Assembly: GCA_016705235.1 (NCBI GenBank)
Contig: JADIYP010000001.1
Location: 682,001-746,000 of the forward strand
DNA length: 64,000 nt
DNA from: Candidatus Leptovillus affinis
GTDB taxonomy: Bacteria; Chloroflexota; Anaerolineae; Promineifilales; Promineifilaceae
Reading direction: 5' to 3'
Part shown: positions 24,640-33,060 of the stretch, piece by piece
Layout of the letters: each line of letters begins with the position of its first letter
How positions within the stretch are numbered: position 1 is the stretch's first letter
The notes under the pieces: model-generated
Told to the model about the DNA's origin: nothing
The model's database searches: none
What the model saw: only the letters and a program-made list of their open reading frames with translations
Made by a program: the position numbers and the translations under genes

Positions 24640-26136
24640 TTAGTCGTCCTCTCCGTGTTCTTCTTCGGTACCAGTGGGGTGGCATTCAGCGCAAGAAAAG
24701 AGGTCGATTTGACCTAAATTAACTTCGTCGTGCTCTCTTATCATCTCGTTGGCATCGTGTTCATGGCAATTGGTGCAGGTGTATTGATCATAGGACGCCA
24801 CATGGCAAACGGCGCAGTCCAATTGACCCTGCTCGCCATGATCAAGCGGAAATTCGTGTTGGCGCAGGCGGGCGGGCAGCCAGGCGTCGGCCGTGTGGCA
24901 GGCTTCGCATTGGGTGCCAAACAGGCCGGCGTGGATGGCCGGTTCTTCGTGGCAGGCCACGCATTCGCGGGCTGTGCCTTTGAAGACCTGATCGACATGG
25001 CAGCGCGTGCATTCCAGAGCGAGGTGCTGCCCTTCGAGCGGCCAGATCAGGTTGTGGTCGAAGTTGGTCATGTTACCGGTGCCATCGTGGCAGCTCTGGC
25101 AGTTGAAGCCGAACTGGTTGGTGTGGTTGGTCATGAAGATAGGATCGCCTTGCAGGTGGCAGGTGGCGCATTGGGCCTCGTCGAAGCTGACGGGTTGTTG
25201 GTCGGTGTGGCAGGAACGGCAGGTGAACGGCCGTTGGTCATAATTATTCACGTGTTTGCTCAAGCTAAAAGCGGTGTCCAACTCGTGATCGAAGGCTTGC
25301 CCATCCATGATGGCTGGTTTCCAGCCGGTGGGCGTGTGGCAGTCGGCGCAGGCTGTGCCAAACATGCCGGTATGGGTTTCTGGTTCGGCGTGGCAGGCCA
25401 CGCATTCCTGGGGAGTGCCTTCAAATTGGCCATTGGCATGGCAATCTTCGCAAATGGTGGTGGCATGGGCGCCGGTGAGGGCGAATTTTTGGGCGTGCTC
25501 TTCCATGGTGAAGTCGGCCATGGTGTCGTGGCCATCGTGGCAGTTCAGGCAGTTTTCGCCGTAAGCCTGGCGGTGTTTGTCCATAAAGGTTTTGTCGGCG
25601 TCCTGATGGCAGTTGGCGCAGGCGGCGAGGGGAACGGCAAAGGTGCCGGCTTCCTGGTGACAGGCGGCGCATTCTAACGGCCGTGTATCATACCCAACCG
25701 TGTGTTTGGCCAGCGTGAACCGCGTGAGGGTGTGGTCGAAATCGACGACGGCGGCCGTTTTCAGATCATAATCCTGGCCGCGATGTTCCAGATGACAGTC
25801 GCCGCAGTTGGCTACATCGGCCATACGGCCGTGCAGATTCTCCCCGCTGGCGCGATCCTGCGCGATATTTTCATGGCAGTTTTCGCAGCGGGCAGCATCA
25901 ATCCCGGCAAACGGCTTGTGACACTGCTGGCAGTCGTTGTGCAAGTCTGCATGGCTGCTGGCGCCTTGCATCACCACATCGCTGTGGCGGACGGCCGACA
26001 AACTGCCAGGGCTAAACGCAGCCCCGCCGGTGAAATAAACGCCAATCCCCAGCCCCAGGGCCAGGAGAAAGGTGGAGATAAGCGCGATAGGCGAAAAGAT
26101 AGGGTGTTGGCGCTCCAGGCGGCGATATTCTTTCAC
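24640..26136 (-). CDS. Membrane-anchored 18-haem cytochrome c
   Basis: 498 residues with 18 CxxCH motifs counted, from CQQCH near residue 69 to CAECH near the C-terminus. A single N-terminal transmembrane segment (PIALISTFLLALGLGIGVYF, about 17-36) anchors it with the haem part outside. The motifs come in irregular pairs (DCQQCH/RCENCH, ECAACH/ACANCH, ICEDCH/ECVACH) and are not tandem copies like those of the 28-haem protein, so this is an older, diverged cytochrome. The start overlaps the stop of the cytochrome-b-like gene upstream by 4 bp (ATGA), implying translational coupling. It could receive electrons from that membrane protein and pass them to the 28-haem protein. Confidence 0.92.
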   Translation of the reverse strand: MKEYRRLERQHPIFSPIALISTFLLALGLGIGVYFTGGAAFSPGSLSAVRHSDVVMQGASSHADLHNDCQQCHKPFAGIDAARCENCHENIAQDRASGENLHGRMADVANCGDCHLEHRGQDYDLKTAAVVDFDHTLTRFTLAKHTVGYDTRPLECAACHQEAGTFAVPLAACANCHQDADKTFMDKHRQAYGENCLNCHDGHDTMADFTMEEHAQKFALTGAHATTICEDCHANGQFEGTPQECVACHAEPETHTGMFGTACADCHTPTGWKPAIMDGQAFDHELDTAFSLSKHVNNYDQRPFTCRSCHTDQQPVSFDEAQCATCHLQGDPIFMTNHTNQFGFNCQSCHDGTGNMTNFDHNLIWPLEGQHLALECTRCHVDQVFKGTARECVACHEEPAIHAGLFGTQCEACHTADAWLPARLRQHEFPLDHGEQGQLDCAVCHVASYDQYTCTNCHEHDANEMIREHDEVNLGQIDLFSCAECHPTGTEEEHGEDD

Positions 26137-27008
26137 TTGAACAATCCTGCGCGATAATAAAAGGTGGCAAAAATATGAATGGCCACCGAGAAAAATAAAG
26201 TCAGGCCAAAGGGAATGTGGAGCAGATGCCAGGCGCGCATCATGCGCCGCGTGGCCGCCAACATTTCCATCTGCCTTTCCAGAGTGCGTTTTTGCTCCAG
26301 CAACTGGCTAAACTGCTGCCGCTGCTGCGTTTCGATTTGGTCCAGGCGGCGCAGTTCTTTTTGCAAGCGGCGGTGATAGCGCCATTGGTAATAAGAACGG
26401 CCGAGCATGGTCAACATTGGGTTGCGCTGGGTGGTGCGTTCACTCAGCGCCGTTACGATCTCTTGTTCGCGCTGCGGGCGCATCATTTTAAGCTGGGTTA
26501 GCTTCTCTTCGATGGCTTGCATCTCTTGCATGAGTTCACGATTGGAGGCGGTGACGCCGCTCATGGTGCGCGGCAAGGCGGTGTACAGGTAACGGCCGAT
26601 AAATCCGCTGCCCACAACGATGAGGGTGAGAAAGAAACTGAGTCCGGCCAGGCCGCGAAATTGCAGCCCGGTGTGCATAAGCACCATAAAAGGGCCAATT
26701 ATGCCGGTAAAGATATGGAACGAGAGCCAATACCGCACCGGTCCGGCCCAATTTAGCCAGGTGGTGCGTTTGCGCAGGCTGTACAGTATTTCGGTCATCA
26801 GCATGAGCAGCGCGCCGACAATGCCCAGGGCATGCCCAAATGGGTGGCCGCCTCTGGGTTCGGACAGCAGTTCGTAGGCGATGTAGACGCCGGTCAGCAC
26901 AAACACCATGAATAGGCTGAGTTCTAGCTCATAGGGTTTTACGGCCGTTACCGTCGGGTCGATAAATTGCTGCTTTCGCGTAAAAGAAACTGATAATCGA
27001 TTTCGCAC
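26133..27008 (-). CDS. Cytochrome-b-like membrane protein with coiled-coil insertion
   Basis: 291 residues. Hydrophobic helices lie at about 31-48, 59-76, 88-112 and 122-142 and again near the C-terminus at 265-285. Histidines sit in membrane helices (FHIFTGIIG, VLMHTGLQF, HLLHIPFG, VAIHIFATF), spaced as in diheme cytochrome b, so bis-His haem binding is likely. Between residues 150 and 250 lies a long charged coiled coil (QEMQAIEEKLTQLK, RRLDQIETQQRQQF, LEQKRTLERQ) that splits the membrane part in two. It probably forms the quinol-facing partner of the 18-haem cytochrome encoded directly downstream (4-bp overlap). I know no named family with this layout. Confidence 0.72.
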   Translation of the reverse strand: MRNRLSVSFTRKQQFIDPTVTAVKPYELELSLFMVFVLTGVYIAYELLSEPRGGHPFGHALGIVGALLMLMTEILYSLRKRTTWLNWAGPVRYWLSFHIFTGIIGPFMVLMHTGLQFRGLAGLSFFLTLIVVGSGFIGRYLYTALPRTMSGVTASNRELMQEMQAIEEKLTQLKMMRPQREQEIVTALSERTTQRNPMLTMLGRSYYQWRYHRRLQKELRRLDQIETQQRQQFSQLLEQKRTLERQMEMLAATRRMMRAWHLLHIPFGLTLFFSVAIHIFATFYYRAGLFK

Positions 27009-27113
27009 TGATTTCTCCCAAAATGTACTGCGCGTGAAATGGCCTCAAAGAAGATAGGCCGTCCTTATCAGACAGCCTTCTTGCCTCCACATATTCTAAT
27101 GGCTGAAAACCGT

Positions 27114-28214
27114 TCACGCATTAAGAAATGAGTCCTCATCTGTCAGCACAGGAAGAGGTCGTCGGCGCAAATAAATCATGCGGCCGGCGATACCGGCGGC
27201 TGCCAACAGGATGATGGCGCTGAGCAGCCATTCGCTGCCGTTGGCGGCGGGCTGGTCTACTGCCAGGGGGATAGTTAGAACCTGACCGGCGGCGAGATTG
27301 GCACGGCCGTATGTCAACGCCACCTCGTCCCCGCCGTTCGATTGGGATGCTTCTTGCTGCCAATCGGCGCTGTCGAGTTGGAGGCCGTTTTCCGGCATAG
27401 ACAACCGCACGCTGTCTACCGGATAGTTGAGCGCATGATTCAGGTGAGCCACTTCTGTGGCGGGCACATTGTACGTCACCAGCAGCGTCAGGCTGGATGG
27501 GCCAGGGCGCAGCGGTTGGCTGTCGACCCATTGGCCGCGTTCCTGGCGAAATGTGCTGACGGGCAGAAAGCCCAGGTTGGGGCCGGCGCCGCGCTCGAAC
27601 GTGGGGTTTTGCGCGCTTTCCGGTACAGAAATGGTGATGGTTCTGGCTTGGGGATCGTCTGGCGCGCCGCCGAAAACGGCCGTCGCCTCATTGTTAAACG
27701 TATATAGCTCAGTTACCTGGATTTGCTCGCCCAGCGGTGTCAGGACGATTTCGAGCTGGGGCACGGTAATGGCCGCCGGATCGCTGGTTCGTTCGTAAAC
27801 CGTGATGGGCAGGTCCAGGGAATTGGCGCTAGACGGCTGGCCAATGTCGCTGGTGTATTCTAAGCCGTTGAACGTGACGCTGGCCAGATAAACCCAGTTG
27901 GTGGGCATGTTGTCCAGGGCAAAGCTGAAACGGCCGTCCGCCTCCAGCGTGGTGGAAAACGAGTTGGTTTGGGTGTAGCTGTCGTTGTAGGCGTAGAGAG
28001 TAACCGGCATGGCTGCGGACAGCGGCGCGTTGGCCGTGGCATTGTGCACCTGGCCTTGAATTGTCAGCGAGGCAACGGCCGTGTTGGCGCCGGTTTGCGT
28101 GGGTGAACTTTGCGCCCAGGTCGTTTGCGCCTGGCCGATTTGCCAGAGGCAGATCAGCAGCAGGCAAATAGCTAATTTTTTCCAGGTAAAGACAGTTTTA
28201 GATTTTGTTTTCAT
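27114..28214 (-). CDS. Secreted, C-terminally membrane-anchored protein of unknown function
   Basis: 366 residues. A signal peptide (hydrophobic core AICLLLICLWQIGQA, likely cut after QA near residue 30) precedes two beta-rich regions. The first, about 45-140, resembles a carboxypeptidase-regulatory/fibronectin-like domain (SLTIQGQVHNATANAPLS). A single C-terminal transmembrane helix (WLLSAIILLAAAGIAGRMIYL, about 330-350) with a basic tail follows. It thus sits on the outside of the membrane. It is the first gene of the six-gene electron-transfer operon with AAAGGAAA before its ATG; a 105-bp gap separates it from the cytochrome b gene. A structural or assembly role is an inference from position. 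Confidence 0.75.
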   Translation of the reverse strand: MKTKSKTVFTWKKLAICLLLICLWQIGQAQTTWAQSSPTQTGANTAVASLTIQGQVHNATANAPLSAAMPVTLYAYNDSYTQTNSFSTTLEADGRFSFALDNMPTNWVYLASVTFNGLEYTSDIGQPSSANSLDLPITVYERTSDPAAITVPQLEIVLTPLGEQIQVTELYTFNNEATAVFGGAPDDPQARTITISVPESAQNPTFERGAGPNLGFLPVSTFRQERGQWVDSQPLRPGPSSLTLLVTYNVPATEVAHLNHALNYPVDSVRLSMPENGLQLDSADWQQEASQSNGGDEVALTYGRANLAAGQVLTIPLAVDQPAANGSEWLLSAIILLAAAGIAGRMIYLRRRPLPVLTDEDSFLNA

Positions 28215-28732
28215 GAGATTTTCCTTTCGATACAGGGAATGACATGTATCTGATTTTGCCGCGCCAGACAGTTATTTTTGGAAAGTGGGCGCGCCGGTGG
28301 CAAAAAGATTGCCTGTCATAAAAAAAAGAGGGTAACTACCAATACGGTCACGGTTGTTCCCGTTACATGAATTTGCGCGGAGGGTGAAATTTTTAGGTTG
28401 ACGGCCGTTTACCAATACCAGTCTCAATTCACAATCATCCATTACGCCCGCATCGATTTACCAATACGTTTCTGCCTGTACGCTATCTTGTCGGCCATGG
28501 TCACTGCGCTGGTGTTTTGACCAACTTACCGCCCCTTGTGCACAAGGCACGGCTAGGTGTCAAGTCGGAACGCCGGGGAAAAAGTAACGGAATGACAGCA
28601 AATTAGGAGTTAAGTACTAGTTACCAACCCCTTTTGGCGTAAGTTTGTGGCGATTTGCTTGTACTCCATTGGCCAAAGCCGATAGAAACGCTGTCATTTT
28701 CCATCCCCTCCACAATCGACTAGAATTAGCCC
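28215..28732. promoter_or_regulatory. Long divergent regulatory region of the cytochrome operon
   Basis: This 518-bp gap holds no gene. It contains TACCAATAC three times in the same orientation (28337-28345, 28410-28418, 28459-28467) plus a degenerate TACCAACCC at 28622, a 14-bp perfect palindrome CCTTGTGCACAAGG (28534-28547), and one ACGGCCGT (28401). Such a large spacer with repeats between two divergent genes, in a window where gaps are usually short, suggests an elaborately regulated promoter for the minus-strand electron-transfer operon. Confidence 0.6.
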
Positions 28733-29506
28733 ATGAAATTATTTAGTTGGAACGTCAATGGCCTGCGCGCCGCGCACGGCAAAGGATTTTTGGATTGGCT
28801 GACCGCCGCGCAGCCCGACGTGCTGTGCGTGCAAGAAACCAAATGCCACCCCGATCAATTGGAAGACGCCCTGCGTGCGCCGGCCGGCTACCACACCTAT
28901 TGGGCCTGGGCAGAGAAAAAAGGGTACAGCGGCGTGGCTTTATACAGCAAAACGGAACCGTTGTCGGTGCAAATCGGTCTGGATATTCCAGACTATGACC
29001 GCGAAGGTCGCACCATCGTCGCCGATTATGGGGATTTCGTTTTCATCGGCGCGTATTTCCCCAACGGCAGCCGCGACCACAGCCGAGTGCCCTACAAAAT
29101 GGCCTACAAGGCCGACTTTTTGGCCTTTTGTAACGACCTGCGGGCGCAGGGTAAGGCGGTGGTGTTTTGCGGCGATGTCAATACGTCGCACCAGGAAATC
29201 GATCTGGCTCGACCGAGGCAAAATCAAACCACCACCGGCTTCTTGCCGGAAGAACGCGCCTGGATCGACGATGTGGTGGCGCAAGGGTACGTGGATACTT
29301 TCCGCGCGTTGTACCCGGAGCGCGCCGGGGCGTATTCCTGGTGGTCGTACATTGGCGGGGCGCGAGGGCGGAATGTAGGCTGGCGGTTGGATTATTTCTT
29401 TGTCAGCCCAGAGTTGTGGCCGCGAGTTGCTGGGGCGGCCATTCACCCGGACGTCATGGGTTCCGATCACTGCCCGGTGAGCCTGAGTTTGAAGGAAGAA
29501 GGATGA
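28733..29506 (+). CDS. xth: Exodeoxyribonuclease III
   Basis: 257 residues of the exonuclease III/AP-endonuclease fold. MKLFSWNVNGLRAAHGKG, VLCVQETKCHPDQL (metal-binding Glu), CGDVNTSHQEIDLA and the C-terminal VMGSDHCPVSLSL (catalytic Asp-His) are the family motifs. It repairs abasic sites and 3'-blocked ends. It reads divergently from the cytochrome operon. Its stop overlaps the start of the membrane glycosyltransferase gene at 29503 (ATGA), so the two share a transcript. Confidence 0.95.
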   Translation: MKLFSWNVNGLRAAHGKGFLDWLTAAQPDVLCVQETKCHPDQLEDALRAPAGYHTYWAWAEKKGYSGVALYSKTEPLSVQIGLDIPDYDREGRTIVADYGDFVFIGAYFPNGSRDHSRVPYKMAYKADFLAFCNDLRAQGKAVVFCGDVNTSHQEIDLARPRQNQTTTGFLPEERAWIDDVVAQGYVDTFRALYPERAGAYSWWSYIGGARGRNVGWRLDYFFVSPELWPRVAGAAIHPDVMGSDHCPVSLSLKEEG

Positions 29507-31461
29507 AAGCAGCGGGGAAAAACGGGCGGTGGGAGTGGGCGGTAGTGGCCGGGATCATATTGGTAACGGCCGTTCTCCGCCTTTCATACCCGGGTCTGAC
29601 CGAATTTAAAGCCGACGAAGCGCGGCTGCTGGCGCTGGCGCTGGACATGGCCGACGGCCGTTTGGCCCTGCGCGGCATCAGCAGTTCTGTCGGGTTGCCC
29701 AATTTCCCCATGAGCGTCTGGATTTACGCCATCCCGCTGCTGATCTGGCCCCACGTTTACGCCGCCACGTTGTTTACCGGACTGCTCAATTCGCTGGCCG
29801 TGTTGGCCGGTTACTGGCTGGTGCGGCGGTATTGGGGGGCGCAGGCGGCCATCGCCGCCACGCTTCTATTTGCCGTCAGCCCGTGGGCGGTTATCTTTTC
29901 GCGCAAAATTTGGGCGCAAAATTTGCTGCCGCTGTTTGTGATGGGCTGGGCGATTGGCGCGGCGCTGGCCTTTGTGGAAAAACGGCCGCGCTGGCTCTGG
30001 CTGCATTTGCTCTGCCTGGGCGTGGCCGTGCAAATCCACCTGGCGGCCATGGCCCTCATCCCGGCGACGCTGCTCTTTTTGCTGGTTTTTCGGCGGCGCG
30101 TGGTCTGGCGTGATGTGGCTGTGGGCGGTGGGTTGGCCGTGTTAACGGCCGTGCCCTTTCTCATCTACCTGTGGCAAAACCGCGACCAGATTCATTTGCC
30201 TGCCGGCAGCGAAACGGCCGTCGGCTGGAGTCTGGATGCCTTTCGTTACGCCTGGCTCCTCAGCCGGGGCGCGGAAATTCATTCCCTGGCCGGGCCGGAT
30301 GCGTTTCAGGCGTATCTGGCGCGTGTGCCCTGGCTGGGCGCAGTTGTTCTGCTGGTAGGGGCGCTGTTGGCCGCCAGTCTGGTCTGGTTGGGCTGGCTCT
30401 GGCTGATCTGGCGGCATCGGGGACCGCCGTCTACCGAAATGGCTTTTATTGTGCTGGTGTGGGCGCTGCTGCCGCCGCTGTTTTTTACGTTGTGGCGCGG
30501 CACGCCCGTTTTCATCCACTACTTCATCGCCGTGCTGCCCGCGCCCTACATCGCTGCCGGAGTATTTTGGGCGCGATGGGTCGCCGCCGCCCGCAAACCC
30601 ATCGTCCGGGGTACGGCCTGGGCGGGGTTGACGGCGCTGGCGGCGGCTCAGGCCTGGGCGCTGGCGGCTTTGCTGGCGTTTGTGGCGCAGACGGCCACGC
30701 CGGGCGGGTTTGGCGTGCCATTGGGCAGGCAGTTGGCGACGGCCGTGCGCGCCCAAACTATGCTGGCGGAAAGCGGTGCGGCCGAAATACTGGCCGTTGG
30801 CGCCGGCGAACGGCCAGACCTGGACGAATTTCCGGCGGTGTGGGATGTGCTGCTGCGCGGCACGCCGCATCGGTTTGTCGATGGGCGACAGTCGGCGCTG
30901 TTTCCGGCGGCCGGGGCGGTAGTTGTTTTGGACAGTACGCTGGCCGAAGAAGCAGATGTATACCGCGAGACGGCCGTTGCCGCTGAATCCATCGCTCTGC
31001 GCCCAGGCGAGGGCGTGATGGCGGTTTTGCGGCTGCCGGGCGGCGCGCCCCCGCCGCAGACGGCGTTCGACGGCGTGGTGCTGCTGGCGAATTGGGTAAA
31101 TTTCTTGGGGTACGATCTGGCGGTGGATGAGGCGGAGGGAACGGCCGTCTGGCGGCTGCATTGGCGCACTGGAGATAATCCCGACCCGGCCGATTATCAT
31201 CTGTTCAACCATGTGCAGGGCGCGGATGGGCAGCGATTGGCGCAGGTGGATGCGGCGGCGTTTGCGCCCTGGCAGTGGCGCGCCGGGGATGTGGTGGTGA
31301 GCCGGTTTGTGCTGCCGTGGCCGGGAGAGGGGGAAGGGGAACGGCCGTTGTTCATGCGTAGCGGCATGTATCGTTACCCCTCGCTGGAGCCAGTTTTGCT
31401 GCTGGATGTGGCCGGGAACCCCTACGCCGACGCGCTAGAGATCCCGCTGCCGCCAGAATGA
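29503..31461 (+). CDS. Polytopic membrane glycosyltransferase-like protein (GT39 superfamily)
   Basis: 652 residues from ATG 29503, which overlaps the xth stop and follows a GGAAGAAGG ribosome binding site; the longer open frame upstream is inside xth. Helix 1 (VVAGIILVTAVLRLSYPG) is followed by an acidic loop TEFKADEARLLALAL in the position of the DE catalytic motif of dolichyl/undecaprenyl-phosphate mannosyltransferases (PMT/ArnT). About 11 membrane helices are followed by a soluble C-terminal module with RLHWRTGDNPDPADYHLFNHV, related to the C-terminal domains of the proteins at 41661-50993. Donor and acceptor sugars are unknown. It carries seven ACGGCCGT copies. Confidence 0.75.
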   Translation: MKAAGKNGRWEWAVVAGIILVTAVLRLSYPGLTEFKADEARLLALALDMADGRLALRGISSSVGLPNFPMSVWIYAIPLLIWPHVYAATLFTGLLNSLAVLAGYWLVRRYWGAQAAIAATLLFAVSPWAVIFSRKIWAQNLLPLFVMGWAIGAALAFVEKRPRWLWLHLLCLGVAVQIHLAAMALIPATLLFLLVFRRRVVWRDVAVGGGLAVLTAVPFLIYLWQNRDQIHLPAGSETAVGWSLDAFRYAWLLSRGAEIHSLAGPDAFQAYLARVPWLGAVVLLVGALLAASLVWLGWLWLIWRHRGPPSTEMAFIVLVWALLPPLFFTLWRGTPVFIHYFIAVLPAPYIAAGVFWARWVAAARKPIVRGTAWAGLTALAAAQAWALAALLAFVAQTATPGGFGVPLGRQLATAVRAQTMLAESGAAEILAVGAGERPDLDEFPAVWDVLLRGTPHRFVDGRQSALFPAAGAVVVLDSTLAEEADVYRETAVAAESIALRPGEGVMAVLRLPGGAPPPQTAFDGVVLLANWVNFLGYDLAVDEAEGTAVWRLHWRTGDNPDPADYHLFNHVQGADGQRLAQVDAAAFAPWQWRAGDVVVSRFVLPWPGEGEGERPLFMRSGMYRYPSLEPVLLLDVAGNPYADALEIPLPPE

Positions 31462-31484
31462 GCTTTGATACATTTGGGGAGCCG

Positions 31485-31540
31485 GCGTGATGCGTGATAC
31501 CACTGGTTTACGCATCACGCATCACGCATCACGCATCATT
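31485..31540. repeat. GTGATGCGTGAT / ATCACGCATCAC hairpin repeat, copy 3
   Basis: GCGTGATGCGTGATACC, short spacer, then TTACGCATCACGCATCACGC and further copies. It lies between the convergent ends of the glycosyltransferase and FKBP genes, and its last bases supply the FKBP stop codon. In this position it may serve as a bidirectional terminator. Confidence 0.85.
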
Positions 31541-32348
31541 TCACATCAAGTAGTTCCACTTCAAAAATTAGCGTGGCGTTGGGCGGGATGATGCCGCCGG
31601 CGCCGTTTGCGCCATAGGCCAGTTCCGGGGGAATGACCAACTGCCGCTTGCCGCCGACTTTCATGGTGGCCAGCCCTTCATCCCAACCGGCGATGACGTT
31701 GCCCTGCCCGATGGGAAAGGAGAGCGGCACGCCGCGATCCAGGGAGCTGTCGAATTTGGTTCCATCTAACAGCCAGCCGGTGTAGTGGGCGGTGACGGTT
31801 TGGCCGGGTTGGGGGAGTGCGCCACTGCCTACCAGCAGGTCGACATATTTCAGGCCGCTGTTGGTGGTGGTGAATTCGGCGGGATCAACGGCCGTGGGCG
31901 ATTCTGGCCCGCCTTCTGGGCCGGGTTGGACGGCCACCAGTTCCACATCAAAGGTGAGGGTGGCGTTGGGCGGGATGACGCCGCCGGCGCCGTGGCCGCC
32001 ATAAGCCAGACTGGACGGAACGACGAGGGTTGCTTGCCCGCCTTGTTTCATCAGAGCGATGCCTTCGTCCCAGCCGGCGATGACGTTGCCGCGCCCAAGG
32101 ACAAACTGAAAGGGCTGGCCGCGATCGTAGGAATTATCGAATTCGGTCCCGTCGTCCAGTCGGCCACGGTAGTGGACGGACACGAGGTCGCCGGGCTGGG
32201 CTTGCGGGCCGCTGCCGGTCTTTGTTTCGGTGTATTGCAGGCCGCTGGCGGTGGTGATGGGTTCACCGCCGCCGCCGGCGTTGCAGGCGGTGATGGCGGC
32301 CAGCAGCAGGGCTGCGCTGAGGATGAATCGGAGGGGTCGCAGGGTCAT
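31536..32348 (-). CDS. Tandem FKBP-type peptidyl-prolyl isomerase, lipoprotein
   Basis: 270 residues from ATG 32348. The signal peptide LRFILSAALLLAAITAC ends in a lipobox with Cys22 as the lipidation site, so it is a membrane-bound lipoprotein on the outer face. Two FKBP domains follow (about 35-135 and 155-270), each with the VHYRGRLDDGTEFDNSYDRG / AHYTGWLLDGTKFDSSLDRG motif, GxGNVIAGWDEG and IPPNATLxFDVEL. It catalyses prolyl isomerisation or acts as a chaperone on exported proteins. The start lies directly after the rpiA stop (TAAC-ATG), in the same operon as rpiA and the cNMP/NnrE fusion. Confidence 0.93.
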   Translation of the reverse strand: MTLRPLRFILSAALLLAAITACNAGGGGEPITTASGLQYTETKTGSGPQAQPGDLVSVHYRGRLDDGTEFDNSYDRGQPFQFVLGRGNVIAGWDEGIALMKQGGQATLVVPSSLAYGGHGAGGVIPPNATLTFDVELVAVQPGPEGGPESPTAVDPAEFTTTNSGLKYVDLLVGSGALPQPGQTVTAHYTGWLLDGTKFDSSLDRGVPLSFPIGQGNVIAGWDEGLATMKVGGKRQLVIPPELAYGANGAGGIIPPNATLIFEVELLDVK

Positions 32349-32349
32349 G

Positions 32350-33060
32350 TTAGATCTCGCTTCGTTTGAGGATTTGCAGGCCATCGGGCGCGGCGATGAC
32401 AGCCAGGGTGGCCAGATTGAGGAAGAGGCCGTGTTCCACCACGCCGGGCTGGGCGATGATGGTTTGGGCGAGGGCGGCCGGATCGTCGATGCCCTGAGGG
32501 AAGGTGCAGTCCAGAATGATATTGCCCTCGTCGGTGAGGAACGGCCGTTGCCCCAGTTCTTTATCACGCCGCAAGGTCACTTGCGCGCCCAGGCTGGTCA
32601 GGTAGTCGCAGACCGGCCGTCGGGCGAAGGGGATCACTTCCACCGGCAGGGGCGCGAGTGTGCCCAGTTTGGCAATCACTTTCCGCGCATCGCTGACGAC
32701 GATCATGCGCCGGGAGGCGGCGGCGACGATTTTTTCGCGCAGCAGCGCGCCGCCCAAACCTTTGATCAGGTTCAGGTGGGGATCGATTTCGTCGGCGCCG
32801 TCGATAGTGAGATCGATAATCGGATGATCGTCGAGGGTGGTCAGGGGGATACCGGCTTCTTGTGCCTGGCGGGCGGTTTGTTCGGAGGTGGGGATGCCGA
32901 GGATGTGGTGGAGACGGCCGTCTTGTAACCGTTGGCCGATGGCTCTGGTGGCGTAAACGGCCGTGCTGCCCGTCCCTAGTCCCACGACCATGCCCGATTC
33001 CACCCATTCAGCGGCCCGTTCGCCGGCCAATTTCTTCAGTTCGGCAATGTCTACTGTCAT
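32350..33060 (-). CDS. rpiA: Ribose-5-phosphate isomerase A
   Basis: 236 residues. VVGLGTGSTAVYATRAIG near residue 25 is the phosphate-binding loop, TIDGADEIDPHLNLIKGLGGALLREKI holds the catalytic Asp and Glu region, and VEVIPFARRPV follows. It interconverts ribose 5-phosphate and ribulose 5-phosphate in the pentose phosphate pathway. Its start overlaps the stop of the cNMP/NnrE fusion gene by 4 bp (ATGA at 33057-33060), and its stop is next to the FKBP start. Length is typical. Confidence 0.96.
   Translation of the reverse strand: MTVDIAELKKLAGERAAEWVESGMVVGLGTGSTAVYATRAIGQRLQDGRLHHILGIPTSEQTARQAQEAGIPLTTLDDHPIIDLTIDGADEIDPHLNLIKGLGGALLREKIVAAASRRMIVVSDARKVIAKLGTLAPLPVEVIPFARRPVCDYLTSLGAQVTLRRDKELGQRPFLTDEGNIILDCTFPQGIDDPAALAQTIIAQPGVVEHGLFLNLATLAVIAAPDGLQILKRSEI

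Noticed and set aside
24730..25677. A 315-residue glycine- and valine-rich open frame on the plus strand
   Set aside because: It is antisense to the 18-haem cytochrome; the composition is the mirror of Cys/His codons and it shows no real domain.
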